From: an uncultured Dysosmobacter sp.
GTDB lineage: Bacteria > Bacillota > Clostridia > Oscillospirales > Oscillospiraceae
Length of the DNA: 64,000 bases
Direction of reading: 5' to 3'
NCBI RefSeq assembly: GCF_947631635.1
Contig: NZ_CANRMB010000006.1
Span: forward strand, 1-64,000
The notes under the pieces were generated by a model. The model ran no database searches, was not told where the DNA came from, and saw only the letters and a list, made by a program, of their open reading frames with translations. Below, piece by piece: positions 53,088 through 62,823 of this stretch (within the stretch, counting starts at the first letter, position 1; every line of letters begins with the position of its first letter). The translations under genes and the position numbers were made by a program.

Positions 53088-53239
53088 TACATCGTATCAT
53101 GGGTCGCCCTGTCGCTTGCCTGCGGCAGGGCGGCTGAATATTCGTAGAACTTTTAAAAGAATAACGGCTGCCGCCGGAGCGTTTTCCAACCGCTCTGTCA
53201 TAAGCTGCCGTTGGACGTATATCCTTAAAAAAGGAGAAC

Positions 53240-53947
53240 ATGCAGATGATCGTATGGAAAGAGGTCCTGCCGGGGGTGCGCCCCGGCAAGGCGCTGGATG
53301 TGGGGACCCGGTTCGGGGAATTTGCCGTCCGCCTGGCGGAGGCCATGCCGGTGGGCTCGGAGGTGATCGGCATCGACAACGACGCCTCTGCCGCGGAGAA
53401 GGCCCGGGAGAAGTTCGCGGAAAAGGGACTGCTGTTTGAGCAGATGGATGCCGCTGCCATGGACTATCCCGACGATACCTTTGAGGTGGTGGCCCTCTCC
53501 AACACCCTGCACCACATCGAGGACTACGGCAAGGTCCTTGCGGAGATGCTGCGGGTGCTGAAACCGGGCGGCTTTTTTGTCCTCAATGAGATGTACCGTG
53601 ACGGCCAGGACGCAGCCCAGCAGGTGCATGAGGCCCAGCACACCCTGGAGGCGAAGCTGGACTGTCTGCTGGGCAGCTACCAGCGCCGGACCTGGAAGCG
53701 GGAGGAGATCATTGAGATCTTCCGCACCCTCCCCCTGAAAGACATGACGTTTACGGATTTCCAGGAGGACGCGGCCTATGACGCCAAGCTGGAGGCCAAG
53801 AACCGGAAGCTGGCGGCAGAGGTGGAGAAGATCGCCGGACGGCCGGAATACGAGGCGCTGAAGCGGGAGGCGCTGGAGATCCAGGACCGCTGCCAAAAGG
53901 ACGGCATCCGGCGCTGCACCCAGCTGCTCTGCGTGGGCAGGAAATAA
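53240..53947 (+). CDS. Class I SAM-dependent methyltransferase
   Basis: A 235-residue methyltransferase of the UbiE/Methyltransf_11 type. It has ALDVGTRFGEFAVRLAEAM (motif I; usual DxGxGxG altered to DVGTRFG), VIGIDNDASAAEKAR (acidic end of strand 2), DDTFEVVALSNTLHHIEDYGKVLAEMLRVLKPGGFFVLNEM, and a helical C-terminus. AAAAGGAG precedes the ATG at 53240; ATG at 53246 is possible. It lies in the 1.1 kb between hmd and hnr on the same strand. No step of nicotinate fermentation needs methylation, so its role is open. Confidence 0.8.
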   Translation: MQMIVWKEVLPGVRPGKALDVGTRFGEFAVRLAEAMPVGSEVIGIDNDASAAEKAREKFAEKGLLFEQMDAAAMDYPDDTFEVVALSNTLHHIEDYGKVLAEMLRVLKPGGFFVLNEMYRDGQDAAQQVHEAQHTLEAKLDCLLGSYQRRTWKREEIIEIFRTLPLKDMTFTDFQEDAAYDAKLEAKNRKLAAEVEKIAGRPEYEALKREALEIQDRCQKDGIRRCTQLLCVGRK

Positions 53948-54082
53948 GCGGATCAGGCTTCCGCACACCAGTTGCCCCCGCAGAAAACTGTAAAGAGTGA
54001 ACAAAAACGGGGCGGTTTTTTCTGTAATTATGTCAGTTCTTAACGTTTTTTAAATGAAAACGCCCTGAGCCTAATCTTTTTT

Positions 54083-54092
54083 GTATTTGTCA
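54083..54092 (+). promoter_or_regulatory. GTATTTGTCA motif upstream of hnr
   Basis: The same decamer as at 44339-44348 before dmdA. It lies ~90 bp before the hnr start in a 230-bp intergenic region that is AT-rich for this part of the window, and probably marks a LysR-controlled promoter for the second nicotinate operon. Confidence 0.5.
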
Positions 54093-54179
54093 AGAACTTG
54101 GGATTGCAGTATCCTAAAGTAAAAGGGGAAACCATGGATCACCACAACGATTTGAGTGGAAACAAGGAGGACGAGGACC

Positions 54180-55706
54180 ATGCTGAGAATTAAAGAGGAC
54201 CTGTGCAAGAAGTGCCGCATCTGTATGAAAAACTGCCCCATCGAAGCGATCGTCGCCGGAGAAGAGAACGGCCAGAAGTATGTGCGCATCACGGATAAGT
54301 GCGTGGAGTGCAACATCTGCCGCCGTGTATGCCCCTTCGGCGTGATCGAAAACGACGAACAGACCGAGGGCATCGTGCAGTGCTCTTCCTGCTCTGTCCA
54401 GTGCAAGATCCCCGTTGGGTCTACCGGCGCCTGCAAGCGCTACACCAATGAGGGCGGCAAGCTGGTGCGCAACCGCGCACTGGTGGTGGAGCCCCTGCCC
54501 CAGGTAGAGGTGGATGAGAAGATCCGCAAGCCCATCATCACCGCCGTGGGCGCAGGCACCAACTATCCCTGCATCCGGCCCGCCCCCCACATCGTCTGCG
54601 AGAAGCGGGACGGCGTGGACGTGGTCACCACCGTCACCGAGGCGCCCCTGAGCTACAGCGGCGTTCTGGTGAAGCTGGACACCAATACATACATCGGCGA
54701 AGAAGGCGCCACGGTCTATTGCGAGGGCAAGCCCGTGGGCATGGTCCAGACCGAGGAATACGGCTCCAAAATGGTCTATGTGGGCGGCGCCAACCGCCTG
54801 ACCGCCAAGGACGGCGGCTTTGCCACCGCCCGCACCATCTGCGCCCTGGCCAACGGCGAGGAAGTGGAGCTGACGGTCAAGACCGAGGATAAAAAGGCCA
54901 TCAAGATCCGCTGCCAGCAGGGCAAGGCCCCTGTCATCAACGGCGTGGAGGAGCAGACCATGCGCATCGGCTGCGGCAGCGCCACCATCGGCCTGCTGGC
55001 GGACATCATGAAGGAGAGCGTGGACGAGTGCATCGTCATCGACCACCACGTCACCGGATTGTTCAGCGAGCACCTGGCTGGCCGTGAGGTCGGCATGAAG
55101 TGGTCCGGCGTCATTCCCAATGCCACCAAGAGCACGGTGGGCCGGTACTTCGGCGGCCACGGCGACGGCATCGGCGGCACGGTGCTGCAGACGCCCCGGG
55201 ACGCCATCAAGAGCGTCGACATGTCCGTTGCCCACGCCGGCATGACCATCCTGGTCACCAACACCACCGGCGAGATCGCCGCCCTGTTCGAGGTCCAGGA
55301 GGACGGCGACGTCAAGGAGATCCCCATGACTGAGAAGGCCGCCAAGGTGGCCAAGACCATCCAGGAGAACTGCCAGAGATCCACGACCAGCGTTCTGTAC
55401 TGCGGCGGCACCGGCGGCTCCGCCCGGGGCGGCGTGTGCAAGCACCCCGTTGCCATCACCGAGGCGGTCCACGACGGCCGCGCCCGGCTGACCATCGGCG
55501 GCGCTCCCGCGTTCGTCTATCCCGGCGGCGGCATCAACTTCATGGTGGACACCGCCAAGGTGATCAACAAGGCCTTCACCTGGGTGCCCACTCCCGCCAC
55601 TGTGGCCCCCGTGGAGTACACCATGACCAAGGCCGACTATGAGAAGATCGGCGGCCACATGGATCAGATCAAAAACGTCGAGGACTTCCCGGAGTACCGG
55701 AAATAA
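54180..55706 (+). CDS. hnr: 6-hydroxynicotinate reductase
   Basis: A 508-residue Fe-S flavoprotein. Residues 1-60 form a two-cluster ferredoxin domain (CKKCRICMKNCP and CVECNICRRVCP), with further Cys at CSSCSVQC. The rest is a large domain with MRIGCGSATIGLL (~261-273), GGHGDGIGGTV and YCGGTGGSARGGVCKHP. It reduces 6-hydroxynicotinate to 1,4,5,6-tetrahydro-6-oxonicotinate with reduced ferredoxin. The E. barkeri enzyme is reported, from memory, to carry covalently bound flavin. AAGGAGG is 9 nt before the ATG at 54180. The next gene is an ApbE-related UPF0280 protein. Confidence 0.9.
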   Translation: MLRIKEDLCKKCRICMKNCPIEAIVAGEENGQKYVRITDKCVECNICRRVCPFGVIENDEQTEGIVQCSSCSVQCKIPVGSTGACKRYTNEGGKLVRNRALVVEPLPQVEVDEKIRKPIITAVGAGTNYPCIRPAPHIVCEKRDGVDVVTTVTEAPLSYSGVLVKLDTNTYIGEEGATVYCEGKPVGMVQTEEYGSKMVYVGGANRLTAKDGGFATARTICALANGEEVELTVKTEDKKAIKIRCQQGKAPVINGVEEQTMRIGCGSATIGLLADIMKESVDECIVIDHHVTGLFSEHLAGREVGMKWSGVIPNATKSTVGRYFGGHGDGIGGTVLQTPRDAIKSVDMSVAHAGMTILVTNTTGEIAALFEVQEDGDVKEIPMTEKAAKVAKTIQENCQRSTTSVLYCGGTGGSARGGVCKHPVAITEAVHDGRARLTIGGAPAFVYPGGGINFMVDTAKVINKAFTWVPTPATVAPVEYTMTKADYEKIGGHMDQIKNVEDFPEYRK

Positions 55707-55708
55707 CC

Positions 55709-56545
55709 GTGAGTGAATATTTGCACGAGCTGCCTGACGGGCGGGTATTCGTGGACTATGGACCCACGTCCATGGTGATCACGGCCCGCCGGCAGGGCGC
55801 CCCGGCCGTGGACCTGGCGAAAGCGGCCTTCCCGCTGATCCAGGACGCGCTGGGGGAGATCGCCAAGGCCCTGTCCGTTCTGCGGCAGTATCCCGGGGAG
55901 GGAGACTTCTCCCAATTGGAGGGACTGCCGCGGGTCATGGCCGAGGCGGTGCTGGCCACCGGCGAGGAGACGCTGACCCCCATGGCGGCGGTGGCCGGTA
56001 CGGTGGCCGACGCGGTGGCCGACTGGATCTTCGCCCAGGGAGCGGAATTTGTGGCCGTGAACAACGGCGGGGACGTGGCGCTCCGCCTGGGACCCGGCCA
56101 GCAGATGCGGATGGGCATCCTTCCGGACCTGAACGGGAGCATCTCCCAGGTCGTCACCCTGCGGGCGGAGGACGGCATCGGCGGCGTCTGCACCAGCGGC
56201 TTGGGCGGGCGGAGCCTGACCCGGGGCATCGCAAACTCTGTGACAGTGTTTTCCCACCGCTGCGCCCTGGCGGATGCCTGTGCCACCCACATCGCCAACT
56301 GCTCCTACATCGACTCCCCCCGGGTGCACACGTGCCTTGCCGGAGAGCTGGAACCGGAGAGCGACATCGCCGCCCTCCGCATCGTCCGGCAGGTGGAGGC
56401 CCTGGAGGAGCGGGAGATCCGGCAGGGTCTGGAGCAGGTCCACCAGGAGGCCCTGCGGCAGCTGGAGCGCGGGAACCTCGTCTCTGCGGCGGCGGATATC
56501 CAGGGCCTGCAGCTGTGGGTGCCGGAGCCGCTGAACAACACCTGA
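55709..56545 (+). CDS. UPF0280 (ApbE-superfamily, COG2122) protein
   Basis: A 278-residue protein starting with GTG 2 bp after hnr. It shows the UPF0280 layout: VFVDYGPTSMVI at the N-terminus, MAAVAGTVADAVADWI, EFVAVNNGGDVALRL and EDGIGGVCTSGLGGRSLTRGIANSVTVF. The family is related to ApbE, the FMN transferase that attaches flavin to Thr/Ser of target proteins, and shares its NNGGD- and GIA(D/N)SVTV-like motifs. Because 6-hydroxynicotinate reductase has covalent flavin, this gene is a good candidate for its flavinylation enzyme. The family has no established activity. Confidence 0.85.
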   Translation: MSEYLHELPDGRVFVDYGPTSMVITARRQGAPAVDLAKAAFPLIQDALGEIAKALSVLRQYPGEGDFSQLEGLPRVMAEAVLATGEETLTPMAAVAGTVADAVADWIFAQGAEFVAVNNGGDVALRLGPGQQMRMGILPDLNGSISQVVTLRAEDGIGGVCTSGLGGRSLTRGIANSVTVFSHRCALADACATHIANCSYIDSPRVHTCLAGELEPESDIAALRIVRQVEALEEREIRQGLEQVHQEALRQLERGNLVSAAADIQGLQLWVPEPLNNT

Positions 56546-56599
56546 AACACCCCAGGGCGGCCGACGTCCAGGGTAATTCAAAATAAGGAGAACGCAGCT

Positions 56600-57499
56600 A
56601 TGAAAATTGGATTTATCGGTCTTGGCCGTATGGGCAAGCATATGGCGACCAATGTGGTCAAGGCTGGCTTTGATACCTATGTCAACGATCTGGTCCCCGC
56701 GCTGGTGGAGCAGCTGGTGGCGCTGGGCGCCAAGCACTGCCCCACCAACCAGGCGCTGGCCGCCGAGGTGGACGTGGCCTTCACCATGCTGCCCAACGGC
56801 GCCATCGTGGAGAGCGTGATGTGCGGCCCCGAGGGCGTGCTGGCCGCCTGCAAGCCCGGCACCATCATCGTGGATATGTCCTCCGTGGCCCCCGCCACCA
56901 CCCAGAAGATGGCGAAGATCGCCGCCGAGAAGGGCGTGAAGTACATCGACGCCCCTGTCAGCGGCGGCACCGTGGGCGCCGAGGCCGGCACCCTGACCAT
57001 CATGGTGGGCGCTGACGATGAGACCTTCGCCAAGGTGGAGCCCGTTCTGCAGGCCATCGGTAAGCGCATCCACCACATCGGCGGTGTGGGCATGGGCGAC
57101 GCCATGAAGATCGTCAACAACATGCTGCTGGGCGCCAACATGGCCTCCCTGGCGGAGGCGCTGGTCCTGGGCGCCAAGTGCGGTCTGGACCCCGACACCA
57201 TGTACGATATCATCAGCACCTCCTCCGGCAACAGCTACGCCCTGACCGCGAAGATGAAGAAATTCGTGATGGCCGACGCCTTTGAACCCGGCTTTGCCCT
57301 GGATGTCCAGTACAAGGACCTGACCCTGGCCCAGGAGGCCAGCCGCACCACCCACGTGCCCATCCCCATGTCCAACACCTGCATCTCTGTGTATGAGCAG
57401 GCCCGGGCCGCCGGCCTTGGCGGCGAGGACATGTCCGCGGTGATCAAGGTCTGGGAGAAGCTGTGCGGCGTTGAGATCCGCGCCCCCAAGGAAAACTGA
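56600..57499 (+). CDS. hgd: 2-(hydroxymethyl)glutarate dehydrogenase
   Basis: A 299-residue beta-hydroxyacid dehydrogenase. It has the N-terminal Rossmann motif IGFIGLGRMGKHMATN, substrate motif DAPVSGGTVGAEAGTL, the catalytic Lys in MGDAMKIVNNMLLG and the cofactor-side KDLTLAQE. It reduces 2-formylglutarate to (S)-2-hydroxymethylglutarate with NADH. The length matches the E. barkeri enzyme (about 300). AATAAGGAG lies before the ATG. By sequence alone 3-hydroxyisobutyrate or tartronate-semialdehyde reductase activity is possible; the surrounding genes point to Hgd. Confidence 0.9.
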   Translation: MKIGFIGLGRMGKHMATNVVKAGFDTYVNDLVPALVEQLVALGAKHCPTNQALAAEVDVAFTMLPNGAIVESVMCGPEGVLAACKPGTIIVDMSSVAPATTQKMAKIAAEKGVKYIDAPVSGGTVGAEAGTLTIMVGADDETFAKVEPVLQAIGKRIHHIGGVGMGDAMKIVNNMLLGANMASLAEALVLGAKCGLDPDTMYDIISTSSGNSYALTAKMKKFVMADAFEPGFALDVQYKDLTLAQEASRTTHVPIPMSNTCISVYEQARAAGLGGEDMSAVIKVWEKLCGVEIRAPKEN

Positions 57500-57554
57500 T
57501 CCCCCCTGCCGCGAGCGGCGGCAGAAACTAAATTGATAGAAGGGAAATCCACAC

Positions 57555-58447
57555 ATGAAGCCATTTGATTTTTATGCGCCTACGACTGTGGATGAGGCTC
57601 TTGAGCTGATGCACAAGTATCAGGACAGCGTTTCCGTCATCGCCGGCGGAACGGACCTGGTCCTGGAGCTGAACGAGTACAAAGCCGCTCCAGCAGTCGT
57701 GATCGATCTGAAGCAGATCAAAGAGCTGGACTACATCCGCGTGGAGGACGGTGTGCTCCGCATCGGCGCCATGGCGACTCACGCCAGTCTGGCGGCGGAC
57801 CAGACCATCAAGGAAAAGGTCCGCATCCTGTACGAAGCCACCCGTCAGGTGGGCTCTCCCCAGATCCGGAACCTGGGCACCATCGGCGGCAATATCGCCC
57901 AGTCCTCCGTGGCGGGCGACGGCCTGGCGGCCTGCGTGACGCTGAACGCCGACGTGACGCTGCGCAGCGTCCGGGGCACCCGCACCATGAACATCAACGA
58001 CTTCCTGGCCGGAGAGGGCGCCCAGAAGCGCAATATCCTGGCTGCGGATGAACTGCTGACGGAGATCTCCTTCCCCGTCCCCGATACGAAGCATACCGCC
58101 ACCGCCTTTTACAAGCTGGCCAAGCGCAAGTCCCTGGCCATCAGCGTCATCGGCGGCTGCATGGTGGTCACCGTGGACGATAACGGCGTCTGCACCCACG
58201 TCTCCATGCGGGGCGGCGCGCTGGGACGGTATCCCATGCACTTCGCCACCTGTGAGGAGCATCTGCTGGGCAAGAAGCTGACCTACGCCACCATGCTGGA
58301 GACCCTGCCCATTATGCACGACCAGATCCTGGAGGCCAACCGCTCCCGTCCCTGGTCCGTGTTTTACAAGAAAGAGGGCGCCCAGGGCGTTTACAAGAAG
58401 CTGTTCGCGGATGTCCTGGGACAGCTGGGCATTGAGGAGGTGCAGGA

Positions 58448-58451
<4 letters not shown>
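57555..58451 (+). CDS. ndhF: Nicotinate dehydrogenase FAD subunit
   Basis: A 298-residue FAD-binding subunit of the xanthine-oxidase family. It has VSVIAGGTDLVLELNE and GSPQIRNLGTIGGNIAQSSVAGDG, both FAD-binding loops, and a C-terminal CO-dehydrogenase-flavoprotein domain. It passes electrons from the Fe-S subunit to NADP+. AGAAGGGAA precedes the ATG. Its stop overlaps the NdhS start by 4 bp (ATGA). Size matches E. barkeri NdhF (about 296 residues). Confidence 0.92.
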
Positions 58452-58927
<476 letters not shown>

Positions 58928-58929
58928 GC

Positions 58930-60219
58930 ATGAAGGACTATGCCGTTCTCGCGCAGGACCACGTAAAAGTTGACGCGCTGGAAAAGGTGCTGGGCACCGC
59001 AAAATTCGCGGCGGACTACAAGATGCCCAACATGCTTTACGGCGGTGTGTTTCGCAGCACCGTACCCCACGCCTATATCAAAAAGCTGAACATGGATAAG
59101 GCCCGGGCCCTGCCCGGTGTGGCCTGTGTGCTGGACCACACCGCCATCCCCGGCAAGAACCGCTTCGGCATCATCTTCAAGGATGAGCCCTGCCTGGTGG
59201 ATGACAAGGTCCGCCGGTATGGCGACGCCATCGCCGTGGTGGCGGCGGAGACCCCGGAGCTGGTGCACGAGGCTCTGGACCTGATCGAGGTGGAATATGA
59301 GGAGCTGGAAGCTGTTTCCACCTTCGAGCGGGCCATGGAGGAGGATTCTCCCAAGGTCCACGGCGACACCAATGTCAACGTGACAAAGCATCTGGAATAC
59401 GGCAATGTGGACGAGGCGTGGGAAAAGTGCGACGTCATCGTGGAGAACACCTACACCACCCACATCCTGTCCCACATGTTCATCGAGCCCGACGCGGGCA
59501 TCGCCTATCTGGATGAGCAGGGCGTTATGAACGTGATCGTCTCCACCCAGAACGCCCACTATGACCGCAACGAGGTGGCGGCGATGCTGGGCGTGCCCCA
59601 GAACCGCGTCCGTGTGAAGCAGGCCGTCACCGGCGGCGGCTTCGGCGGCAAGCTGGATATCAGCGTGCAGCTGCACTGTGCGCTGCTGGCGCTGTATACC
59701 AAGCGCCCGGTGAAGATGGTCCGCTCCCGCACGGAGTCCACTATGGTCTCCTCCAAGCGCCATCCTATGACCATGAAGTGCAAGACCGGCGCCACCAAGG
59801 ACGGCAAGCTGGTGGCGGTGGACTGCTACATGACCTGCGACGCCGGTGCGTACAGCTCCTATGCCCCCGCGGTCATCGGCCGCGCGCCGGTGCATATCGT
59901 GGGCCCCTACGAATGCCCCAATGTTCGCTGCCATGCGGTGTTCGCCTATACCAACAACCCCATGTGCGGCGCGTTCCGCGGCTTCGGCGTGCCCCAGGCC
60001 GCCGTGTGCCATGAGGGACAGATGACCGCCCTGGCAAAGGCGCTGCATATGGACCCGCTGGAGATCCGGATGATCAACGCCCACCGCGTGGGCTCCGTGA
60101 TCCCCACCGGACAGGAGCTGACGGAGAGCGTCGGCTTCCTGGATACGCTGACACAGGCACGTGACAAGGCCGCGGAGGTTATGCCCGAGGCTTTGGAACG
60201 CCTGCAAGAGACGGAATAA
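58930..60219 (+). CDS. ndhL: Nicotinate dehydrogenase large molybdopterin subunit
   Basis: A 429-residue subunit that corresponds to the N-terminal half of a single-chain xanthine-dehydrogenase Mo subunit. It has [12 protein letters not shown] at the start, [15 protein letters not shown] and [16 protein letters not shown], all molybdopterin and substrate-channel motifs. It ends where a classical enzyme would continue and the rest is in NdhM; this split Mo subunit is the hallmark of nicotinate dehydrogenase. GGAGGCG precedes the ATG. It hydroxylates nicotinate at C6 in complex; the E. barkeri enzyme carries labile selenium. Confidence 0.92.
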   Translation: MKDYAVLAQDHVKVDALEKVLGTAKFAADYKMPNMLYGGVFRSTVPHAYIKKLNMDKARALPGVACVLDHTAIPGKNRFGIIFKDEPCLVDDKVRRYGDAIAVVAAETPELVHEALDLIEVEYEELEAVSTFERAMEEDSPKVHGDTNVNVTKHLEYGNVDEAWEKCDVIVENTYTTHILSHMFIEPDAGIAYLDEQGVMNVIVSTQNAHYDRNEVAAMLGVPQNRVRVKQAVTGGGFGGKLDISVQLHCALLALYTKRPVKMVRSRTESTMVSSKRHPMTMKCKTGATKDGKLVAVDCYMTCDAGAYSSYAPAVIGRAPVHIVGPYECPNVRCHAVFAYTNNPMCGAFRGFGVPQAAVCHEGQMTALAKALHMDPLEIRMINAHRVGSVIPTGQELTESVGFLDTLTQARDKAAEVMPEALERLQETE

Positions 60220-60232
60220 GGGAGGACTTGAT

Positions 60233-61234
60233 ATGAAAAGAAGAGGAACAGGCGTCGGCTGTATGTTCTACGGCGTCGGCAATACCGGTCTTCCCAATCC
60301 CGCCGCTGCATTTGTGCAGGTGCTGCCGGATACCAGCGTCCATGTGACGGTGGGTGCGGCGGATATCGGGCAGGGCTCCTCCACCATGGCGGCCTCCGTG
60401 GCCGCGGAGACGCTGGGCCTGAACTATGAGGATATCCAGGTGAGCTGGGCGGACACCATGTACGCCCCCGAGGGCGGCGCCACCTCCGCCAGCCGCCAGA
60501 CCTTTATCACCGGCAACGCGGTGAAGAACGCCTGCCAGACGGCCATGGGCGAGCTGAAGCGCACCGCCTCCGAGGAACTGAATGTCCCCGAGGAGGACCT
60601 GGTCTTCCGCAAGCGGGAGATCTACAGCAGCAAGGATGAGTCCATCCGGATGACCTATCCCGCGCTGATGGCAGCCATGGGCAAAAAGGGCCGTCTGGCG
60701 GTGGGCGCCGGCTACTACAACCCCAAGACCACCTATCTGAACCCCGCGGACATGTCCGGCGTCCCCTATGAGCTGTACTCTTACGCCACCTGCATCCTGG
60801 AGGTGGAGGTGGACACCGATACCGGCGAGGTCTCCCTGCTCAAAGCGGTCTCTGCCCACGACGTGGGCACCCCCATCGGCATCAAGCTGGTGGAGGGCCA
60901 GATCGAGGGCGGCACCGCCATGGGCACCGGCTTTGTCATCAGCGAGAAGATCGATATCGACCCCAAGACCCTGGCCATCAAAAATCCCACGCTGTCCAAG
61001 TACATCATCGAGACCAGCATGGACGTCCCTGTGGTGTATCCCATCGTGGTCAGCAGCGAGGGTGAGGCCGGTCCCTTCGGCGCCAAGGGCGTCGGCGAGC
61101 CGGCACTGATCCCCAGCATCCCCGCCACCGTCGCGGCCATCAACGACGCGATCGGCAGCAATTTCACCTCCACGCCCATCTTCCCCGCCGACATCGTGAA
61201 GGCCTGGAAGGAAAAGCAGGAGACCCAAGGTTAA
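60233..61234 (+). CDS. ndhM: Nicotinate dehydrogenase medium molybdopterin subunit
   Basis: A 333-residue C-terminal half of the molybdopterin domain. It has [37 protein letters not shown] and, near the end, GAKGVGE with E289 as the active-site Glu that activates the Mo-bound water. It starts [16 protein letters not shown] after GGGAGG; the start at 60233 was chosen over longer frames that overlap ndhL. Length matches E. barkeri NdhM (about 330). With NdhL it forms the complete Mo site. Confidence 0.93.
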   Translation: MKRRGTGVGCMFYGVGNTGLPNPAAAFVQVLPDTSVHVTVGAADIGQGSSTMAASVAAETLGLNYEDIQVSWADTMYAPEGGATSASRQTFITGNAVKNACQTAMGELKRTASEELNVPEEDLVFRKREIYSSKDESIRMTYPALMAAMGKKGRLAVGAGYYNPKTTYLNPADMSGVPYELYSYATCILEVEVDTDTGEVSLLKAVSAHDVGTPIGIKLVEGQIEGGTAMGTGFVISEKIDIDPKTLAIKNPTLSKYIIETSMDVPVVYPIVVSSEGEAGPFGAKGVGEPALIPSIPATVAAINDAIGSNFTSTPIFPADIVKAWKEKQETQG

Positions 61235-61387
61235 AAGTACTTTTCCCTAAGGGTGCTTTCAACATAACTCATGGCCCGCCGGAACGCGGCGGGGCCCGCC
61301 AGAGGCAGCCCTGCGTACCCGCGCCTCTAGTACCTTTACTGTCATGCAAAGATACCAAGAAACGCGTATTGAGGGAGGAATTTAATT

Positions 61388-62515
61388 ATGTCAAACACCA
61401 CTACTGAATTGACCGGCTGGAAGAAGTATTGCAAAGAGCAGAACATTGAGTTCTCTGTTCAGCGGATCCTGATCGACGGTCTGGGCGGCATGGCCCACGG
61501 CCTGTTCGCGTCCCTGCTGATCGGCACGATCTTCAGCACCATCGGCGTATATCTCTTTGACCTGAATTACAGCATCTGGGGCCAGGAGTTCGCGCTGCTG
61601 GTCGACTCCAAGACCTTTGCCTACGCTGTGCAGGGCGCGGCAATGGCCGGCGCTATCGCCTACTCCATGAAGGCGCCGCCCTTTGTCATCTACTCCTGCC
61701 TGGCAGTCGGCTATGCCACCAACTCTCTTGGCGGCGCCGGCGGCCCCTTGGCCGTGTTCTTTGTGACGCTGATCGCTGTGTTCCTGGGCAAGCTGGTCTC
61801 CAAGCGGACCCCTGTGGACCTGATCGTCACTCCCACTGTCACCATCGTGGGCGGCGTATTCGTTGCCACGCTGATCGCACCCCCCATTGGCGCTGCCGCC
61901 AGCTGGCTGGGCAACATCATCATGTGGGCCACCAACCAGCAGCCCTTCCTGATGGGCATCCTGGTCGCCGCCATCATGGGCATCGTGCTGACTCTGCCCA
62001 TCAGCTCCGCCGCAATCTGCGCCGCTCTGGGCCTGGTGGGCCTGGCCGGCGGCGCTGCCGTGGCCGGCTGCTGCGCCCACATGGTGGGCTTTGCCGTGGC
62101 CTCCTATCGTGAGAACGGCATCAATGGCCTGACTGCCCAGGGCATCGGCACCTCCATGCTCCAGGTCCCGAACCTGGTCCGCAAGCCGGTCCTGTGGCTC
62201 CCCGCTGTTGTGGCCTCGGTGGTCAACGGCCCCATTGCCACTTGCCTCTTCAAGCTGAAGATGAACGGCGCGGCCATCTCCTCCGGCATGGGCACCTGCG
62301 GCTTTGTCGGCCCCATCGGTGTCATCACCGGCTGGATCAATCCCTCTGAGGCCGCTGCGGCCCAGGGTGAAGTCGCCTACTCTGCCGGCGCTTTTGACTG
62401 GATCGGCCTGATCATCATTTCCATCATTGTCCCCGCCGTTGTTGCCTGGCTCACCTCTGAGTTCATGCGCAAGAAGGGCATGATTCAGGAAGGCGACTAT
62501 AAGCTGGACCTGTAA
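61388..62515 (+). CDS. PTS_EIIC_2-like integral membrane protein, candidate nicotinate carrier
   Basis: A 375-residue protein with about 9-10 hydrophobic segments. The first is in LIDGLGGMAHGLFASLLIGTIFS (~residues 30-55), and later segments include GGAGGPLAVFFVTLIAVF, GAAASWLGNIIM and GTCGFVGPIGVITGWI. Gly/Ala-rich helices and the GLGGMAHGLFASLLIGT start resemble the EIIC-like domain family PF13303. No EIIA or EIIB gene is nearby, so it is unlikely to be a phosphotransferase. GAGGGAGG precedes the ATG. Its place between ndhM and ena makes uptake of nicotinate the natural guess. Confidence 0.7.
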   Translation: MSNTTTELTGWKKYCKEQNIEFSVQRILIDGLGGMAHGLFASLLIGTIFSTIGVYLFDLNYSIWGQEFALLVDSKTFAYAVQGAAMAGAIAYSMKAPPFVIYSCLAVGYATNSLGGAGGPLAVFFVTLIAVFLGKLVSKRTPVDLIVTPTVTIVGGVFVATLIAPPIGAAASWLGNIIMWATNQQPFLMGILVAAIMGIVLTLPISSAAICAALGLVGLAGGAAVAGCCAHMVGFAVASYRENGINGLTAQGIGTSMLQVPNLVRKPVLWLPAVVASVVNGPIATCLFKLKMNGAAISSGMGTCGFVGPIGVITGWINPSEAAAAQGEVAYSAGAFDWIGLIIISIIVPAVVAWLTSEFMRKKGMIQEGDYKLDL

Positions 62516-62734
62516 GTGACCCCGCGCCGCCTATCCGAAGAGTCTCTGGAAAGAGATTGGCGGAACATCATCGACTGTGCGGAATGGCTGCACGCAGGCA
62601 TTTGAGTTATCATACCGCCGCCCGCTCCCGGCGCTGAATCGCCGGGAGCGGGGGAGGACGGTACTTAGGGAAAAAGGTCTCGTCCGGCATCCGGCCGGAT
62701 ACAGGGGGACGAGCACCCTGGAAGTTCATCTATT

Positions 62735-62744
62735 GTATTTGGCA
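62735..62744 (+). promoter_or_regulatory. GTATTTGGCA motif upstream of ena
   Basis: Part of TGTATTTGGCAAATGC, the same variant as at 42633 between lysR and cobT, ~90 bp before the ena start. A 13-bp GC-rich hairpin (62621-62633 with 62640-62652) lies 80 bp further upstream. The rest of 62516-62823 holds nothing I can support. Confidence 0.5.
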
Positions 62745-62823
62745 AATGCTCCGTTGGTAGATCTGACAGAGGAGTTGCAAATAATGAATTGCCGCGCAGA
62801 CTGCGGCAGAAGGGAGTTCAATC

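Noticed and set aside
58930-61234. Frameshifted single Mo subunit (ndhL/ndhM as a broken gene)
   Set aside because: Both halves have their own Shine-Dalgarno and the split at this point is characteristic of nicotinate dehydrogenase; E289 and the MGD/MCD motifs are intact.
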